This document shows, one piece after another, positions 43,364-55,311 of a stretch of DNA of 64,000 bases (position 1 is the first letter of the stretch; each line of letters starts with the position of its first letter). A program made the translations under genes and the position numbers. Origin of the DNA: Adineta steineri (Eukaryota > Rotifera > Eurotatoria > Adinetida > Adinetidae); NCBI GenBank assembly GCA_905250115.1, contig CAJNOI010000101.1, positions 172,272 to 236,271 of the forward strand. Reading direction: 5' to 3'. The notes beneath the pieces were generated by a model. The model did no database searches. It saw nothing but the letters and a program-made list of their open reading frames with translations, and was not told where the DNA came from.

Positions 43364-44001
43364 CAAATGTGTATTTTGAGAAAAAAATATATGTTTGACT
43401 TAAAAGAAAACAAAATCCTTGAACTATAATAATAGAAATATTTCTACGTTAAAATTATGAAATAGTACGATGTTACTCTGGTTTATAAATTTAGTTCAGT
43501 ATCGTTATTATTTATCTTCACCTATGCTGCTCGCTTTTCATATTATAGAATTGAACTAGTCGACACATAAAGGTCTAGATATAATGGAAAACAACATATG
43601 TTTATTCAATAAGAATGAAAACGTAGAGTAAATCAACAATAGTAACAAGTGTAAATTTTATTTTCTTCCGAATATAAATCAATAATTACATTCATACATT
43701 TTGATCTAATAAAAATTTGTCCATAAAAAAACAAGAAATAGTGAGCATTGCATTCATCAACGTATATATCATTTAATAATGTTAATTATTATAATAAAAA
43801 ATGTAGTTCTTATGAAATAAATGCAATAAGATTTTATTTCTAAATAGAAATTAATCAAGAATATATATATAGTTTGACTGAAATTTGAATGATCAAGTCG
43901 ATGTTGACAGTATAGATAAAATCATAATACAAATTTTGAATGTAGTCATTTTTAATTGTGATAAAATATATTTTCCTTTCTTTTTCTTTCCATTGTTAAA
44001 G
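43364..44001. other. Intergenic, no gene seen
   Basis: AT-rich spacer before the dehydrogenase pseudogene. Nothing recognised. Confidence 0.5.
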
Positions 44002-45000
44002 AATGTTTGTGTATATAATACTTATTTTTACAATTATTATTGATTATAAAACATATAAATCCAACTGATAAATATGGTATTAATTTTGATTATAGATTAG
44101 CTATTGAATTAGATAAACAAGATTTTAATGCATTTGCTGGTATTTTTAATTCTAACAATATAGATAAATTAATAAAAAATCTTTTATCACGTGCAACTGT
44201 CTTTAAATTAGATATAACACAACCAGAAGATATTGATCTTGCTTATGAAACGATAAGCAATAAAATTGTTAATAATGTTGGAATTGGTACTTGTAAATAT
44301 ATAAATTGAATTTCTCTAGATTCTGTACGTGCAGTAATGAATACGAGTTATTTTATACATGTTGCAGTGACAAAAAAGTTTTTATTATTACTTATAATGA
44401 AAGAAGATTCTAATGCTTGTGAAGCATATCGGTTTAGAAAGAAGTCGATTTGTTCCAGATGATTAACTGAGAATAGAAGATGGTGTGTAGTGATAATTTA
44501 TTGCAAACAAATCGGTATTATATACACTATATATGACTAAAGGTAAGGCTAAACAATGAACAGCTAGCATCATAATGAGGAACTAAAAAGATAATCAAAG
44601 GTGCATGAAGCAAAGACAAGCTAACGTACGTGAAGAGAAGATATATGTGAAGGACGAGAGGATGTACCTGGTTATTTAAGTGTACCAGGGATGATTTCTT
44701 ATTGTTGAAGAACACGATAAAACATGACATGTATTATGAAATGAACTAACAAATGATGTTAAAGATCATTGAAGTAAAGAGCATCTTATTAAATAAACAG
44801 AAGAAAATGTAAATAATCTTTTGATAAATTATGCTGAAAATCGTAGGAAAGTTATAAATTCATGTATACAGTATCGGCCAAAATTACGATGATTATTATT
44901 TTTGCCATTTCCATTAAAACTTTCTTGGTGAATTGATCTAATTTTAGCTTTAACAACACAAACATGTCGTCCACCAATTAATGTACATAATCAAATCTAA
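44002..45000 (+). pseudogene. Decayed short-chain dehydrogenase copy
   Basis: Similar to the intact dehydrogenase at 25132-26106. Surviving pieces include LAIELDKQDFNAFAGIFNSN, LSRATVFKLDITQPEDIDLA, GYLSVPGM, VEEHDKT, NLLINYAENRRKVIN and a final PPINVHNQ. It is broken by several in-frame stops (for example after CKYIN at 44309), by loss of the TGxxxGxG segment, by loss of the YxxxK active-site region, and by about 230 bp of unrelated DNA at about 44430-44660. It has no continuous ORF beyond 89 codons. Most likely a relic of local duplication. Confidence 0.88.
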
Positions 45001-45541
45001 ATATAATTCGATTATACTGGAATAAAAACTGGAAACTTAGGTATATTTTAAACAAAAGAACAAGTCTTCCTATTAAAGTAATAATGACCAAATATTTTTT
45101 AAACTAATATCTTTAATAATTAATCAAATTTACGATTTTTACTTAACATTTTCTTCATAAATATAATTCATTGATATAAAATTCTGTCTTACATTTATTT
45201 AAATTAAATCCTCGATTTAACAATACAAATAAAAGAATATATCCTCTTTCCTTTTTCTGTCATTCGGACATCTTCGTCATTTGCTAGAGGATTTATAAGT
45301 AAACAGTGTCGTCTCCAATTAAACGAATCTTTTCGTTTCTCTTTTTTTTTATTTTTATCTCCATCATCATCATCATCGTTTTCTTCTTCCTTATTATTTT
45401 TATCGTTTCTATTGAATGAATTTGATTGAATAAACAAAGACGACAATATATTAGTGATGTAATGCTTCAACATAGAAGAATAAGAGATTATAGATTATAT
45501 ACACGAAATCGATGATCGAATCGATTTAAATTAGACATAGG
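45001..45541. other. Intergenic, no credible gene
   Basis: Contains a minus-strand ORF (45473-45204) with an acidic low-complexity run derived from CATCAT repeats; not accepted as a gene. It probably holds the promoter of the FERM gene. Confidence 0.45.
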
Positions 45542-48500
45542 ATGAGTTCATCATCAGCAACCAACTCATCTTTATCATCATTTTCTGATGAATGTGAAAC
45601 AAACTTACCAGAATCATCACCACCACCACCCCCGCTACCACCTGCATTACCAACTAATACGTAAGTCTTCCGATACCTTTGTAATATATTGATTAAATTA
45701 TTCAAAATAAAGAACAACGAATGAATGCGTTGGCGGAAAAAAACTTGTACATAAAATCGAGCCTATATTCAATAATGATACATCTAAAATGCGTATATTT
45801 CTCGAGGATGGATCTCTTGGTGAATATTCGATTGAAGATTTAACAATAGCTGAAGTAAGAAAATAAATTTTAAGACTAAAAATAAAATCATAATTTATTC
45901 TAAACATCTAGGAATTAGTAGAAAAAATATCTTTACGTCATAGTCTTGGTTCAGATATGCGTCGATATCGATTAACATTAAGTGAAGCACAAGATGCTTC
46001 ATGGAGATCAATTCGATATATTCGACCGCAACAGAAATTGAAAGAAGTAAGTCTGTGAATAAATCTCTTTTTTTTCAATAATATAAATTTACATATCAAA
46101 GGTTTCTCAATGGCCATGTATGACAACTACTACAATATGTACATTACGCGTTGTTATTGTTCCTTCTCAAGCTGAATTATTAGCTGATACAGAACCTGTT
46201 ACATTTACTTATTTATATAGACAAGTAATTTTAAAAATAAAGATTATTTTTTGTTTAATTATTTATTTTACTTAAGAGTATCAATGATTATGTTCGAGAA
46301 CGAGCTGGAAGTGAAATGAGTGTTGATATTGCTGTACAATTAACAGCTCTTCTTATACTTGATGAATCATTATGTACTGGTGTTCGAACTAATATTCTTG
46401 TCAAGTATGTTTTTTTCGTTTCTAATATTTTAAATAGAATTAAATAAAATAAGACTAAAAGATAGACGATCATGGTTATTAAAACAATTATTACCACGTT
46501 CATTACTTGATCAATTTTCTTTAAAACAATTAATTCATCGTATACGAAATCATCTTCATAATAATCATAATACAACTCAATTATGTGTAGCAAAACAATT
46601 TATACGTATATTTGCTGAAAATACACGATCATTCGCGGGGAAATTATTTCCTGTTAAATTTCCGGTAATGATTATTTGCTAATATCTATTAATTGACTTT
46701 CTTTTTTTTCTTAAATATTAGGATAAACATCGAGATTCAATTCTACTTGTGGGTTCTCGATATCCAGTAGCCATTATTGATCAAGCAAGACGAATTAATT
46801 CGCCTGTATGTTTAACTTTTGATTAAGATGTGTTTGTAAAGCAAATCGATGAGATAACAGGAAATGTATTATATGAGAGACGTGAAGAGAAAGCGAAAGA
46901 CAAATATTTTAATCTATCATGAAGGATCAGTTAAAAGTAAACTTCGTTTTTTATTGAATAGAAGATTCAATTGAAATATAAGAACGAAGATCTTATTACT
47001 TTTATTATATTTCTAAGTTCAAATGAATGATTTTATAAGTAACTGTAATATGCAATCTCTAACCATATCGTTGAAATATTTTAGTGATGAGAATATTCTT
47101 TCTTTTTTTGAACAAATAATTGTATGATCGAAATATCCTTCTTAACTAATATTGTAATATGACACGATTCGAATTTTAAGATATTTACTTTATACCGTCT
47201 CGAAATGTCATTAGAATTTTGCAATCGTTTGAAAGAGTTATCTTTCGTTTTCTAGGTAATAACTCTTGTTTCTACTTGGTCACATTTATCTCGTGTTATT
47301 GTAAAACAATATCGAAATGGTGTAGCTATTCGTTTGTTAACATGTCCTCAAAGAACAAATACAACAACATTAGATGATTCATCTCTTCTTCAACAAGAAA
47401 TTTCATTTTTAATTCATACAAATCTACTTAATGATTTAATGGCATTTATTGAAGGTTATTCACAATTAGAATCATCAAATATTCCATTAGCTATTGAACG
47501 TATATCTCATATAAGCAAATCACCAACATCTATTACAAATAAATCTAAAATAACTAATTCATTGGATGATATTCAAAATGAATCATCATCATCATGTCGA
47601 TCACCATTTGTACAACGTATATTAAGTAATAAAAAATATCATCAAACATATACATTAACAAGACATAAGCACTCTCCACCAACTAGTCCATCATTATTTG
47701 ACTTAACACGACAGTTTTTTACACGTAATCCAGCTAAAACATTTGATATGGATGAACGAGAAACTGTTTCAAATGTACCTAATCGTACAACACTTGTGAC
47801 ATGGCGTTCAATAGCTGATAATCATACATCAACACCACCACCTCCACCTGTTCTTTATCGAACTGTTATCGATGTTAAACATACAGGTAGATACTAATTA
47901 ATCAAATATCTATGTCTACATATTTTGTTTTCTTTCATTTCATATCATTTTAAAAGAACCAATGACATCTGTAACTGATGATGATGATGATGATGATGAC
48001 GATCAACATCCTGATGTAATTGGTACGTAGAAAATTTTCTTCTTTGCTAATAAACTCTGATCAATTGAATTCTAATTCAGCAGAAAATCTGATTGTAATA
48101 AAATTACCTATGATTTAGTTACTCAAACAAATACATAAGCGTAGGTATTATCCCATGTGCCTAGAGATATACATATTGGAATTTTCTCATATATGTATGG
48201 GTTTATTCCTTATCGTAATCCTACATATATGTATGTGTCGTATTCCTTCTATCTCTATTATCGTTCCACGATAAACGCTGAACCCTGGTTCAAATCAAAC
48301 CTACAGTAAGAAAGAAACTTTTCATATATTTAAAATTATCATCTAATGAATATTTATAAATATACATTTCAATTAAAGGAATAATTAAATCATTTTCTAT
48401 TGAATGATAAATGTAAAAGTAAAGGTTTTTTGTTAGTCATATATACAATTGATGAATACTAAACATAACCTTTACTAGTAAATATTTGTTATTGATCGAA

Positions 48501-49266
48501 ATCAAATAAAATTCAGACGTATATGTAATTATTCAAAAAAAAGTATATTTGCTTTTTCTTTATAATAGATCTAACAACATCGTATGGTTATTATGGTTCT
48601 CTTAGTTTTCCTATTCGACCTCCATCACCATTTACTGATGGTCTTATTTGGACAGAAATGGCAAATCAATGTAATAAAGATGAAGATCCAAATGGTATTG
48701 TTATGTGGTCACCATCAACAAAACAATTAACTGTTCATTATAATACAAATAATAATAATAATAATAATAATATTTCTCATTCACGTATAACCGGAACATG
48801 GAAACGAACATTGGATAGAATTCTTAAACGAACGAAATCAAAAAAAGGTTTTTATTATTCAGAATTTCAGAAAAATAATCTTTTCTGTATATTTATAGAT
48901 ATTACAATAGATTCGTATGATTTAGATACTGTCGATGGTTCAGTGACATCATATCATCAAAATAAACATGTTCATTGGATTGATGATAATAATAATAATG
49001 ATGATACTATATTAAAATGTTGTCATCGTTTTGTTGAACATTTAAAAATCTTCATATATAATATTATGAATGATAAAAATGAAGAAATTTATTTAAAAAA
49101 TTGTCAGATGTCTCTCGATGAACTTAACAAATTAACGGATTGTTCTGAATTAAAACAAGCATTTGAATATACAATTCAATTAGCTAATAAACAGGAGAAA
49201 CATCGATTACTTCAACAACAAACATTTATTGCACATTTAATCTCTCGTACTGTACTTTCTTGTTGA
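45542..49266 (+). CDS. FERM-domain protein, FRMPD-like
   Basis: About nine or ten exons from ATG 45542 (MSSSSATNSSLSSSFSDE) to stop 49266; the splices inspected restore frame. FERM domains dock membrane proteins to the cytoskeleton or signalling partners. A Ser/Pro-rich leader (PPPPPLPPALP) precedes lobe F1 (MRIFLEDGSLGEYSIEDLT), lobe F2 (EPVTFTYLYRQSINDYVRER, then VDIAVQLTALLILDE) and lobe F3 (DSILLVGSRYPVAIIDQ). F2 closely follows FRMPD1/3/4, where the motif is F-YLY-Q--ND---ER. No PDZ or WW domain is visible, unlike vertebrate FRMPD proteins. After FERM comes a disordered tail with an Asp run (residues encoded at about 47980-48000), an Asn run (about 48750) and a helical C-terminus. Two introns are long (46807-47255 and about 48025-48570). 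Confidence 0.75.
48025..48570 (+). other. Long intron of the FERM gene
   Basis: About 545 bp between exons encoding HPDVI and DLTTSYGYYGSL. Repeated ATATATGTATG motifs occur near 48190-48235. A GGTTCAAATC string near 48287 resembles a tRNA T arm, but no tRNA can be folded around it. Confidence 0.55.
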
Positions 49267-49447
49267 TTATATTTACAATAAAGAAAAAAAGACGATATAG
49301 TATATGTATATAGGTCATTCTTCCTCTATTTAGATTTTTTTTTTCGTTGAGAAAGAGAGAGAGAGAACAAGGTCACCGAAAGGTCAATCTGATTCTATGT
49401 CGATCATCAGTTCGCATATGTTCATTGAGTAGAAAATAAAAAAAAGA

Positions 49448-50745
49448 ATGGATACAGAATGGCATATTCGACAACAACTAGAAATTTCATGTGCACCTAC
49501 ATCGGTTCAGTATCATCGAATTGATACATATTCATCAATTGTTGAAGGTGTTAAACGTGTGAGACGAGTTCTATCTGGTGATCCGGAAAAAGGTTTGATT
49601 TTTTTTAATCAAGATTTCAAGAAAGAATCAATAGATTTTTGTTTTATTAGTAAGAGATAAATTTATTCAAGCATGCGGTCGAAATGATATTGAAACTGTA
49701 AATTGGTTATTTGAAAATAGTGAACCTGGTTCAATTAATTTAAGAAGAGGTATTAATCGATCAGCATTACATGAAGCTGCTTTACATCATGATGGTCAAT
49801 CACTTGCTCGTCTTCTATGTCAACATGGAGCTGATCCTACACAACGTGATTCATTAGGTTAGTTTTAGATATTAAAAACTAGCTTTTAATTATTATTATG
49901 TCAATTTAGGTCGTACTGCAATTCATTATGCAGCTAGTTGTGGTCATATGGATGTTATGCTTGAACTTATTCATTTTTTGAACGCTCCAATATCGTCTTT
50001 GACTGATATGGAAGGTCGTTGTCCATTGATGTATGCTTGTGGTGAAGGTCATTTATCTTTATGTCGATGGTTAATTGAATATACAGATGCAGATTTTCAG
50101 CGTCAAGATGATCGAGGTCGTTCATGTCTTATTTATGCATGTCGAGGTGGACATACACAACTTGTTGAATGGTTACTTTTAATATTATCTCCTGAATCGA
50201 CCTTTACAGGTTGGCATCCATTACATTATGCTTGTTCATCTGGATATTTAGATATAGTTAAAATTTTATTACAATATACTGAACAAGGTGGACATGTTTT
50301 AACTAATACCGGTCATTCAGCATTATTTATGGCAATGCATTCATCTATAAATAATAAAGAAATGGTTGAATGTTTACTCGATTCACATCCATCTGTTCAA
50401 TTGACAACACAAGATATTCATGATTTAAATTGTGATAAATCTTTACTATTTCTACTTGCACAACGTCGTCATTCAATTACTTATTTATTCGAATTTCTTG
50501 AACGAATTAATTATTTCTTACCATTTATTCATCTTCTTCTATTAAGTGAACATATCTATTGTCGTCAACGTTTACTTTCTATTCCCTATCATCAATCATT
50601 TATACGTCATCGTTTACAAAATCCAATGAAACTTAAACAAATTATGCGTTGTTTTATAAGAAAATCAATTGATAAAAGTAATAAAATCGATCTTTTAGAA
50701 ATTAATCAATATTTAAAAAAGTTTATACGTTTTGAATATTTATAA
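49448..50745 (+). CDS. Ankyrin-repeat protein with C-terminal SOCS-box-like segment (ASB-like)
   Basis: Exons 49448-49592, 49651-49857 and 49910-50745 give 395 aa. ASB proteins present substrates to a Cullin-5 ubiquitin ligase: ankyrin repeats bind the substrate and the SOCS box binds elongin B/C. At least six ankyrin repeats are seen from residue about 50: SALHEAALHHDGQSLARLL, TAIHYAASCGHMDVMLEL, CPLMYACGEGHLSLCRWL, SCLIYACRGGHTQLVEWL, HPLHYACSSGYLDIVKIL and SALFMAMHSSINNKEMVECL. The last 40 residues (PMKLKQIMRCFIRKSI, then INQYLKKFIRFEYL) match the SOCS box pattern of a PxxLxxLCRxxIR start and a LPxxLxxYL end, although the BC-box Cys position is shifted to MRCFIR. Its stop lies 7 bp from the stop of the convergent GH31 gene. 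Confidence 0.85.
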
Positions 50746-50752
50746 TATATTG

Positions 50753-53752
50753 TTATTTGTAAATAAATGAATTGCATTGTAATTGTGCTAATAATATTGT
50801 TCGAACATTTGAATCAAGATTTGAAATCTTATTTGCTATTTCATCACATGCACCTGTCATACGTTCGCTAAAAAATTGATTTAATTCATCTTTTGCAGTG
50901 GAAGGTGAATGTGTTATACGAAGACCAGTTGCAGCTGCATCTAATAATAATGGATAATCATCCATATAAACTGTTTTAATACCCCATTCATAATCAAGTC
51001 GTGCTTTAGCTGATTGACATCGAGCAAGAAGACCAACAAAAGATGTTGGAACTTGAACAAGATATGGATGTGATATACTATCTGATAGTTGAACTTGAAT
51101 TTGAAGTGTTTGTGATGTTGATACAGGTTGTCGAATATAGATAATAATTGAAAGTGTTGATCCATCATAGGTATAACCATTTGTTGTTCCATCTTGACCA
51201 TTGATTAATTCATTAAATGGTTCAAAAGGAAGAAAAGTATTATTGATCGAAACACTTGTTGCAGGAAATACACCTCGAAGTTGAATTTCATATGATCGTG
51301 ATGAAGGGAATTTTGGAAATGAACCAATTGCTGCAGCTATATCTGAAAAAAAACATAAAGAAATAATGAATGTCAAGTTTGATTATTTATGAAGTAAACT
51401 TACTAAATTGTAATGTATTGCCTGAAACTGTATAATCAAAACGAGTTACAGCAGTTGTTATATTAGTAGAGTCTTTATATGCTATTGTTGTTCCATCATC
51501 ATCATAAACATGTCCTCTTCCTTTTGGTGATCCACCAATAAGTGTATATAAAAGAAGTGTTTCTGGTATTTGTTGAGCACGACCAATTCGCTCGCGACTT
51601 GATCGTGGTTCAGGTAAAAGTGGAATGATCGAACCAATTTGAGCATAGACTGGCATTTCATCAATTGTAAAAGATTGCTTTGTTGAAGAAGAAGAAGGAA
51701 GATCACCAGTAAAGAAATTAACCCATTGAAAATCAGGTGGAAACCACATAGGCCAATTTTCAACAAGACCAGTACTTTGATTCACTGGTTGACTAATAGG
51801 TGAAACAAGAATATTTGAACCAAAGAAATATTGATTTGAATATGAATAAGCTTCATCATTTTCTGGATAATAATAATAAACAGGAAGAACAACAGATAGA
51901 CCTGAATCATATGTACGTCTTGCAGCTGTATAAAGATATGGTATAAGTGCTTGACGAAGTCGAGTAAATCGAGCTAAATTATTTTGATAAGTCCAAGGAT
52001 ATGTCCAAAGTCGTCGATCATTATTTGCATCTTTTGTACAATGTGTTCGAAACATAGGTGAAAATGCACCCCATTGAAGCCATCGAGTATATAATTCTGG
52101 ATCTGGCTCTCGAGTATGTCCACCAAGATCATGACTCCAAAATCCATAACCAACATTAGCTGCTGTTGCTGTAAAATGTGGTTGATATGAAAGTGTATCC
52201 CATGATGGGATAACGTCACCAGAAAAACCAACTTGATAACGATGATTACCAAGACCACCCCATCGATGTAGAAGCGCTGGACGGTTTTCCTTAAAATATG
52301 GATCAGTAAAAAAAACATGATTAAGCCAAAATGTTGGATTTGTATAAGGTATATCATTCATCCAACCTTCTTCACCTTGTTGCCAATCTAACCACCATAG
52401 ATCAATACCAGCATCTTGAAGTGCATTTAGAACAATACTAGTCCATGCTGAAGTAAAATGTTTATCAGTAATATTAAATGGTACATAATGACTTGTTGAA
52501 GGATCAATACCCATAGCTACAGCCATTTCTTTATATTTCTCTTCCCATGGTTGAATACCTATATATGAAATAGTATATCATTTATTTGATAGGAAAATTA
52601 AATTTGTAAATTACCTGATGCAGGATGAACGTTTAAGGTATTTTTCAAACCTAATTGTTTACACCATTGAAGAAATTTTTGATGACTTGGATATAAATGC
52701 TCATCAAATGTAAATCCTGACCATCCAATATCTTGTCCAGCTTGATCTTTTTTACCTTCTGAATCTTGTTTATAAAATGTAATATGCCAATCCATATCAG
52801 TAACAAGTACATCTAATGGAACATCATGTTGAATATATTCTGTAACAATTTGTCTTTCTTCATATTCAGCATAAGCCCAATAACGACTAAAAAAAACTCC
52901 AAATATATAACGAGGTGGAAGTGGAATTGATCCACCAAGACGTGTAAATTCATATAAAGCTTGAGAATAAGCTCGTCCATGACCAAATAAATATAAATCT
53001 TGTTGTGCTTGTGATGAATAAAAACAGGATGATGGACTTTGAAAGCAACATCCACGAAGTTCACAATCATGTTGATTAGTTTTGTTTGATGGACCACAAG
53101 TTCGACGTTCATTAACTGATACGGCTTGACAAAGAGATGAAGCTGGTGGTGAATATTGTTTATTGATAATCCATGGCCATTTTGGGTCATTATCTATTTG
53201 AGGTTGATGTGTATCATCAACGAGAGCATAACCTCGACGTGATATAACACCATAAGTACAATGAAGATCATTACGAGGTTGATTTCGACAGTCTAATGCT
53301 AATTTTGAATCTGCATCTCCATCTAATGTTCGTATTGTACCAAGAAGATTACCATCATATTCTTCATTAGGTATAGCATTCCAAATAACTGTCTCTCCTT
53401 TAGCAATATTGACTCGAATAGTAACACGAATATTATGTTGACTAAATGTTGTTGCAGCATTTCGTAGATATTCTAATGTAATATATGTTGTTTCAATTTT
53501 TAGATGAGTATCATTTCGTGTGACATTGAATGCAGGTGGAGTCGGTTGAATATCACGCGATTGAACAAGCCATGTTTTACCATCAATAAATTCTTTTGTT
53601 GCTGACCATTCAAGACGAATAAGACGTGTTGATAAAACAGTAAATCGAGCTTGACCTTCATAGACTATGGTTGATGGATCAGGCAATAAACTAACACCAG
53701 TAGTTGCTGTAAGTAATACAGACACCCATAAAATACTAAATAACACCACCAT
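50753..53752 (-). CDS. GH31 alpha-glucosidase with inserted trefoil domain
   Basis: Exons 53752-52615, 52558-51404 and 51342-50753 give 960 aa. Signal peptide at residues 1-19 (VVLFSILWVSVLLTATTGV), so secreted or lysosomal. An N-terminal beta-sandwich runs to about 200. A P-type trefoil domain occupies about 208-245 (six cysteines: CQAVSVNERRTCG, HDCELRGCCFQ, SSCFY). The GH31 barrel follows, with SRYWAYAEYEE, VLVTDMDWHITFY, nucleophile Asp about 437 in DLWWLDWQQGE, acid/base Asp about 494 in GFSGDVIPSW, and NVGYGFWSHDLGGH. The WWLDWQQG and GFSGD forms are those of a bacterial/protist GH31 group, not of animal GAA or maltase (W-DMNE). In animal enzymes the trefoil precedes the N-terminal sandwich; here it lies between sandwich and barrel. 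Both catalytic residues are intact, so activity on alpha-glucosides is expected. Confidence 0.9.
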
Positions 53753-54605
53753 TGTTATTACAAGGTAGTATTACCTCAAAATGATTCTTTACAAATGATA
53801 TGCAGCTGTTTTTATCACAATCTAGGGCTACTAGATAAAACAATATTTACAAGATTGTGTAAGGTGTCTTCTAGTATCTTTTTTTTCTAAATAAAAAGAT
53901 TTTCAAGCTTTAATATAAAAAAAAGTAAGTAAATATTCTATATAAAAGAGTTAATACAGACCAGTTTTCTTTTGATAAACGTTGTATTTTATCAGTAGAA
54001 TAAATATACAAGATAGAATACAGTTATGAAACAAATAAAATTAATTAAATCTTGAAAAATTATACAAAGATTCATTTAAAAAAAAACGATCTCTTTATCC
54101 ATTCAAGAGTCATAATCGAATGAAAAAAAAATAAATGTAAGATATCAGATATTAATTATTTTTCTGATCATCTCTGACTATATAAAAGTCTATCTTATAA
54201 CGAATAACATTCAAATACACGATTACTTTTTTTTACGTATAAAATGAATGAACAGTTCATATTTTCATCAGTATCAAATATTTTATTCTATACTTCATTA
54301 ACTTTTTTCTCTATCGTAGTTAATTAACTCTCTTCTTCTCATATTTCATTTAACATCATGTCTTATCTCATGAACCTTCTTTATATATTTCGTTATACCA
54401 ACATTTTCATAAGACAAAAAAACGTCAAATTTAATTGATTTCATTTATAAACATATCTGATAATATTACAATAATAAAATTGAATATTGTTTCTAAATGA
54501 AAGGATTATTTTCTCGTATTTATAAAACAATAAAATAAAATCAATTCTATTTGTTTTTACTTAACAGTAAAAACAAAAAGTAAATATTTATTTGAGAATG
54601 TTAAA
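53753..54605. other. Intergenic, no gene seen
   Basis: 850 bp of AT-rich DNA upstream of the GH31 gene and downstream of the small secreted-protein gene. Nothing recognised. Confidence 0.5.
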
Positions 54606-54999
54606 TTAACAAAATTTAGCGGAATGATTTGGGTGGAAAGTAGTACCACCAATACTATAACAAAGTGATCGAGGACCATTCGATTCTTGTGTAAAGACTT
54701 CATGCCATTTACCAACAAGACGTTGATTTTCACAACGAATATTCATCCATTCAACATTATCTGGAATTTGTATGTCACGTGTTTGACCTGCATAAATATT
54801 TCCACTTGCTAATTTTATTGTACCATAAGCATCTCTTACATCACAGGTACATCGAGCAACATATGCACCACTTGAATGGATTGTTACTTTACCAGCATGA
54901 GATGCAACAACTATGATAATATATTTTTATTATTTCAATGAGAATTTATCGAATAATATACTTACCAAGAAGAGCAATGATAGCAATTAATTTAAACAT
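54606..54999 (-). CDS. Small secreted cysteine-containing protein
   Basis: Exons 54999-54966 and 54910-54606 (55-bp intron) give 112 aa. An N-terminal signal peptide (MFKLIAIIALLVVASHA) precedes a mature domain of about 95 residues. The mature part has five cysteines (ARCTCDVRD, IRCENQR, SLCYS, final FC) and a beta-rich pattern: VTIHSSGAYVARCTC, GTIKLASGNIYAGQTRDIQI. It is probably a small disulfide-bonded extracellular protein. No family recognised with confidence. Its position between GH31 and the Frizzled-CRD gene, all three on the same strand, gives a secreted-protein neighbourhood but no evident operon. Confidence 0.75.
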
Positions 55000-55311
55000 T
55001 TTCGTTTTAAATATTTTTATTAAATCGAATAATTTTTTCTACAATTCATTCGTATTATATAAGACACGACTGATGAAAAAATATCACGCCATTTTCATTT
55101 ATTCATCTGTTTTATTTCTCATACCCCACCTCCATCTTTTCTCTTGTTCTTTCTTTGTTTGACAATTTTGATTTAGATTAAAATAAGAAAAATAAAAACA
55201 ATCCATATGACTAAAACAATCAATCACCGGTTCTATTTCGTTTTTTTTTGTAAAATAAAATGAATAGAAGTTGTATAAAAAAAAACAAACGATAACGAAA
55301 TAATAATAAAA
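55000..55311. other. Intergenic spacer
   Basis: 312 bp of AT-rich DNA between the small secreted protein's start and the 3' end of the Frizzled-CRD gene. Nothing recognised. Confidence 0.5.

Noticed and set aside
45204-45473. Minus-strand 89-codon acidic/lysine-rich frame
   Set aside because: The Asp run comes from a CATCAT microsatellite; no domain, splice support or homologous pattern was found.
48230-48310. GGTTCAAATC string resembling a tRNA T arm
   Set aside because: No D arm, anticodon arm or pairing acceptor stem can be built around it.
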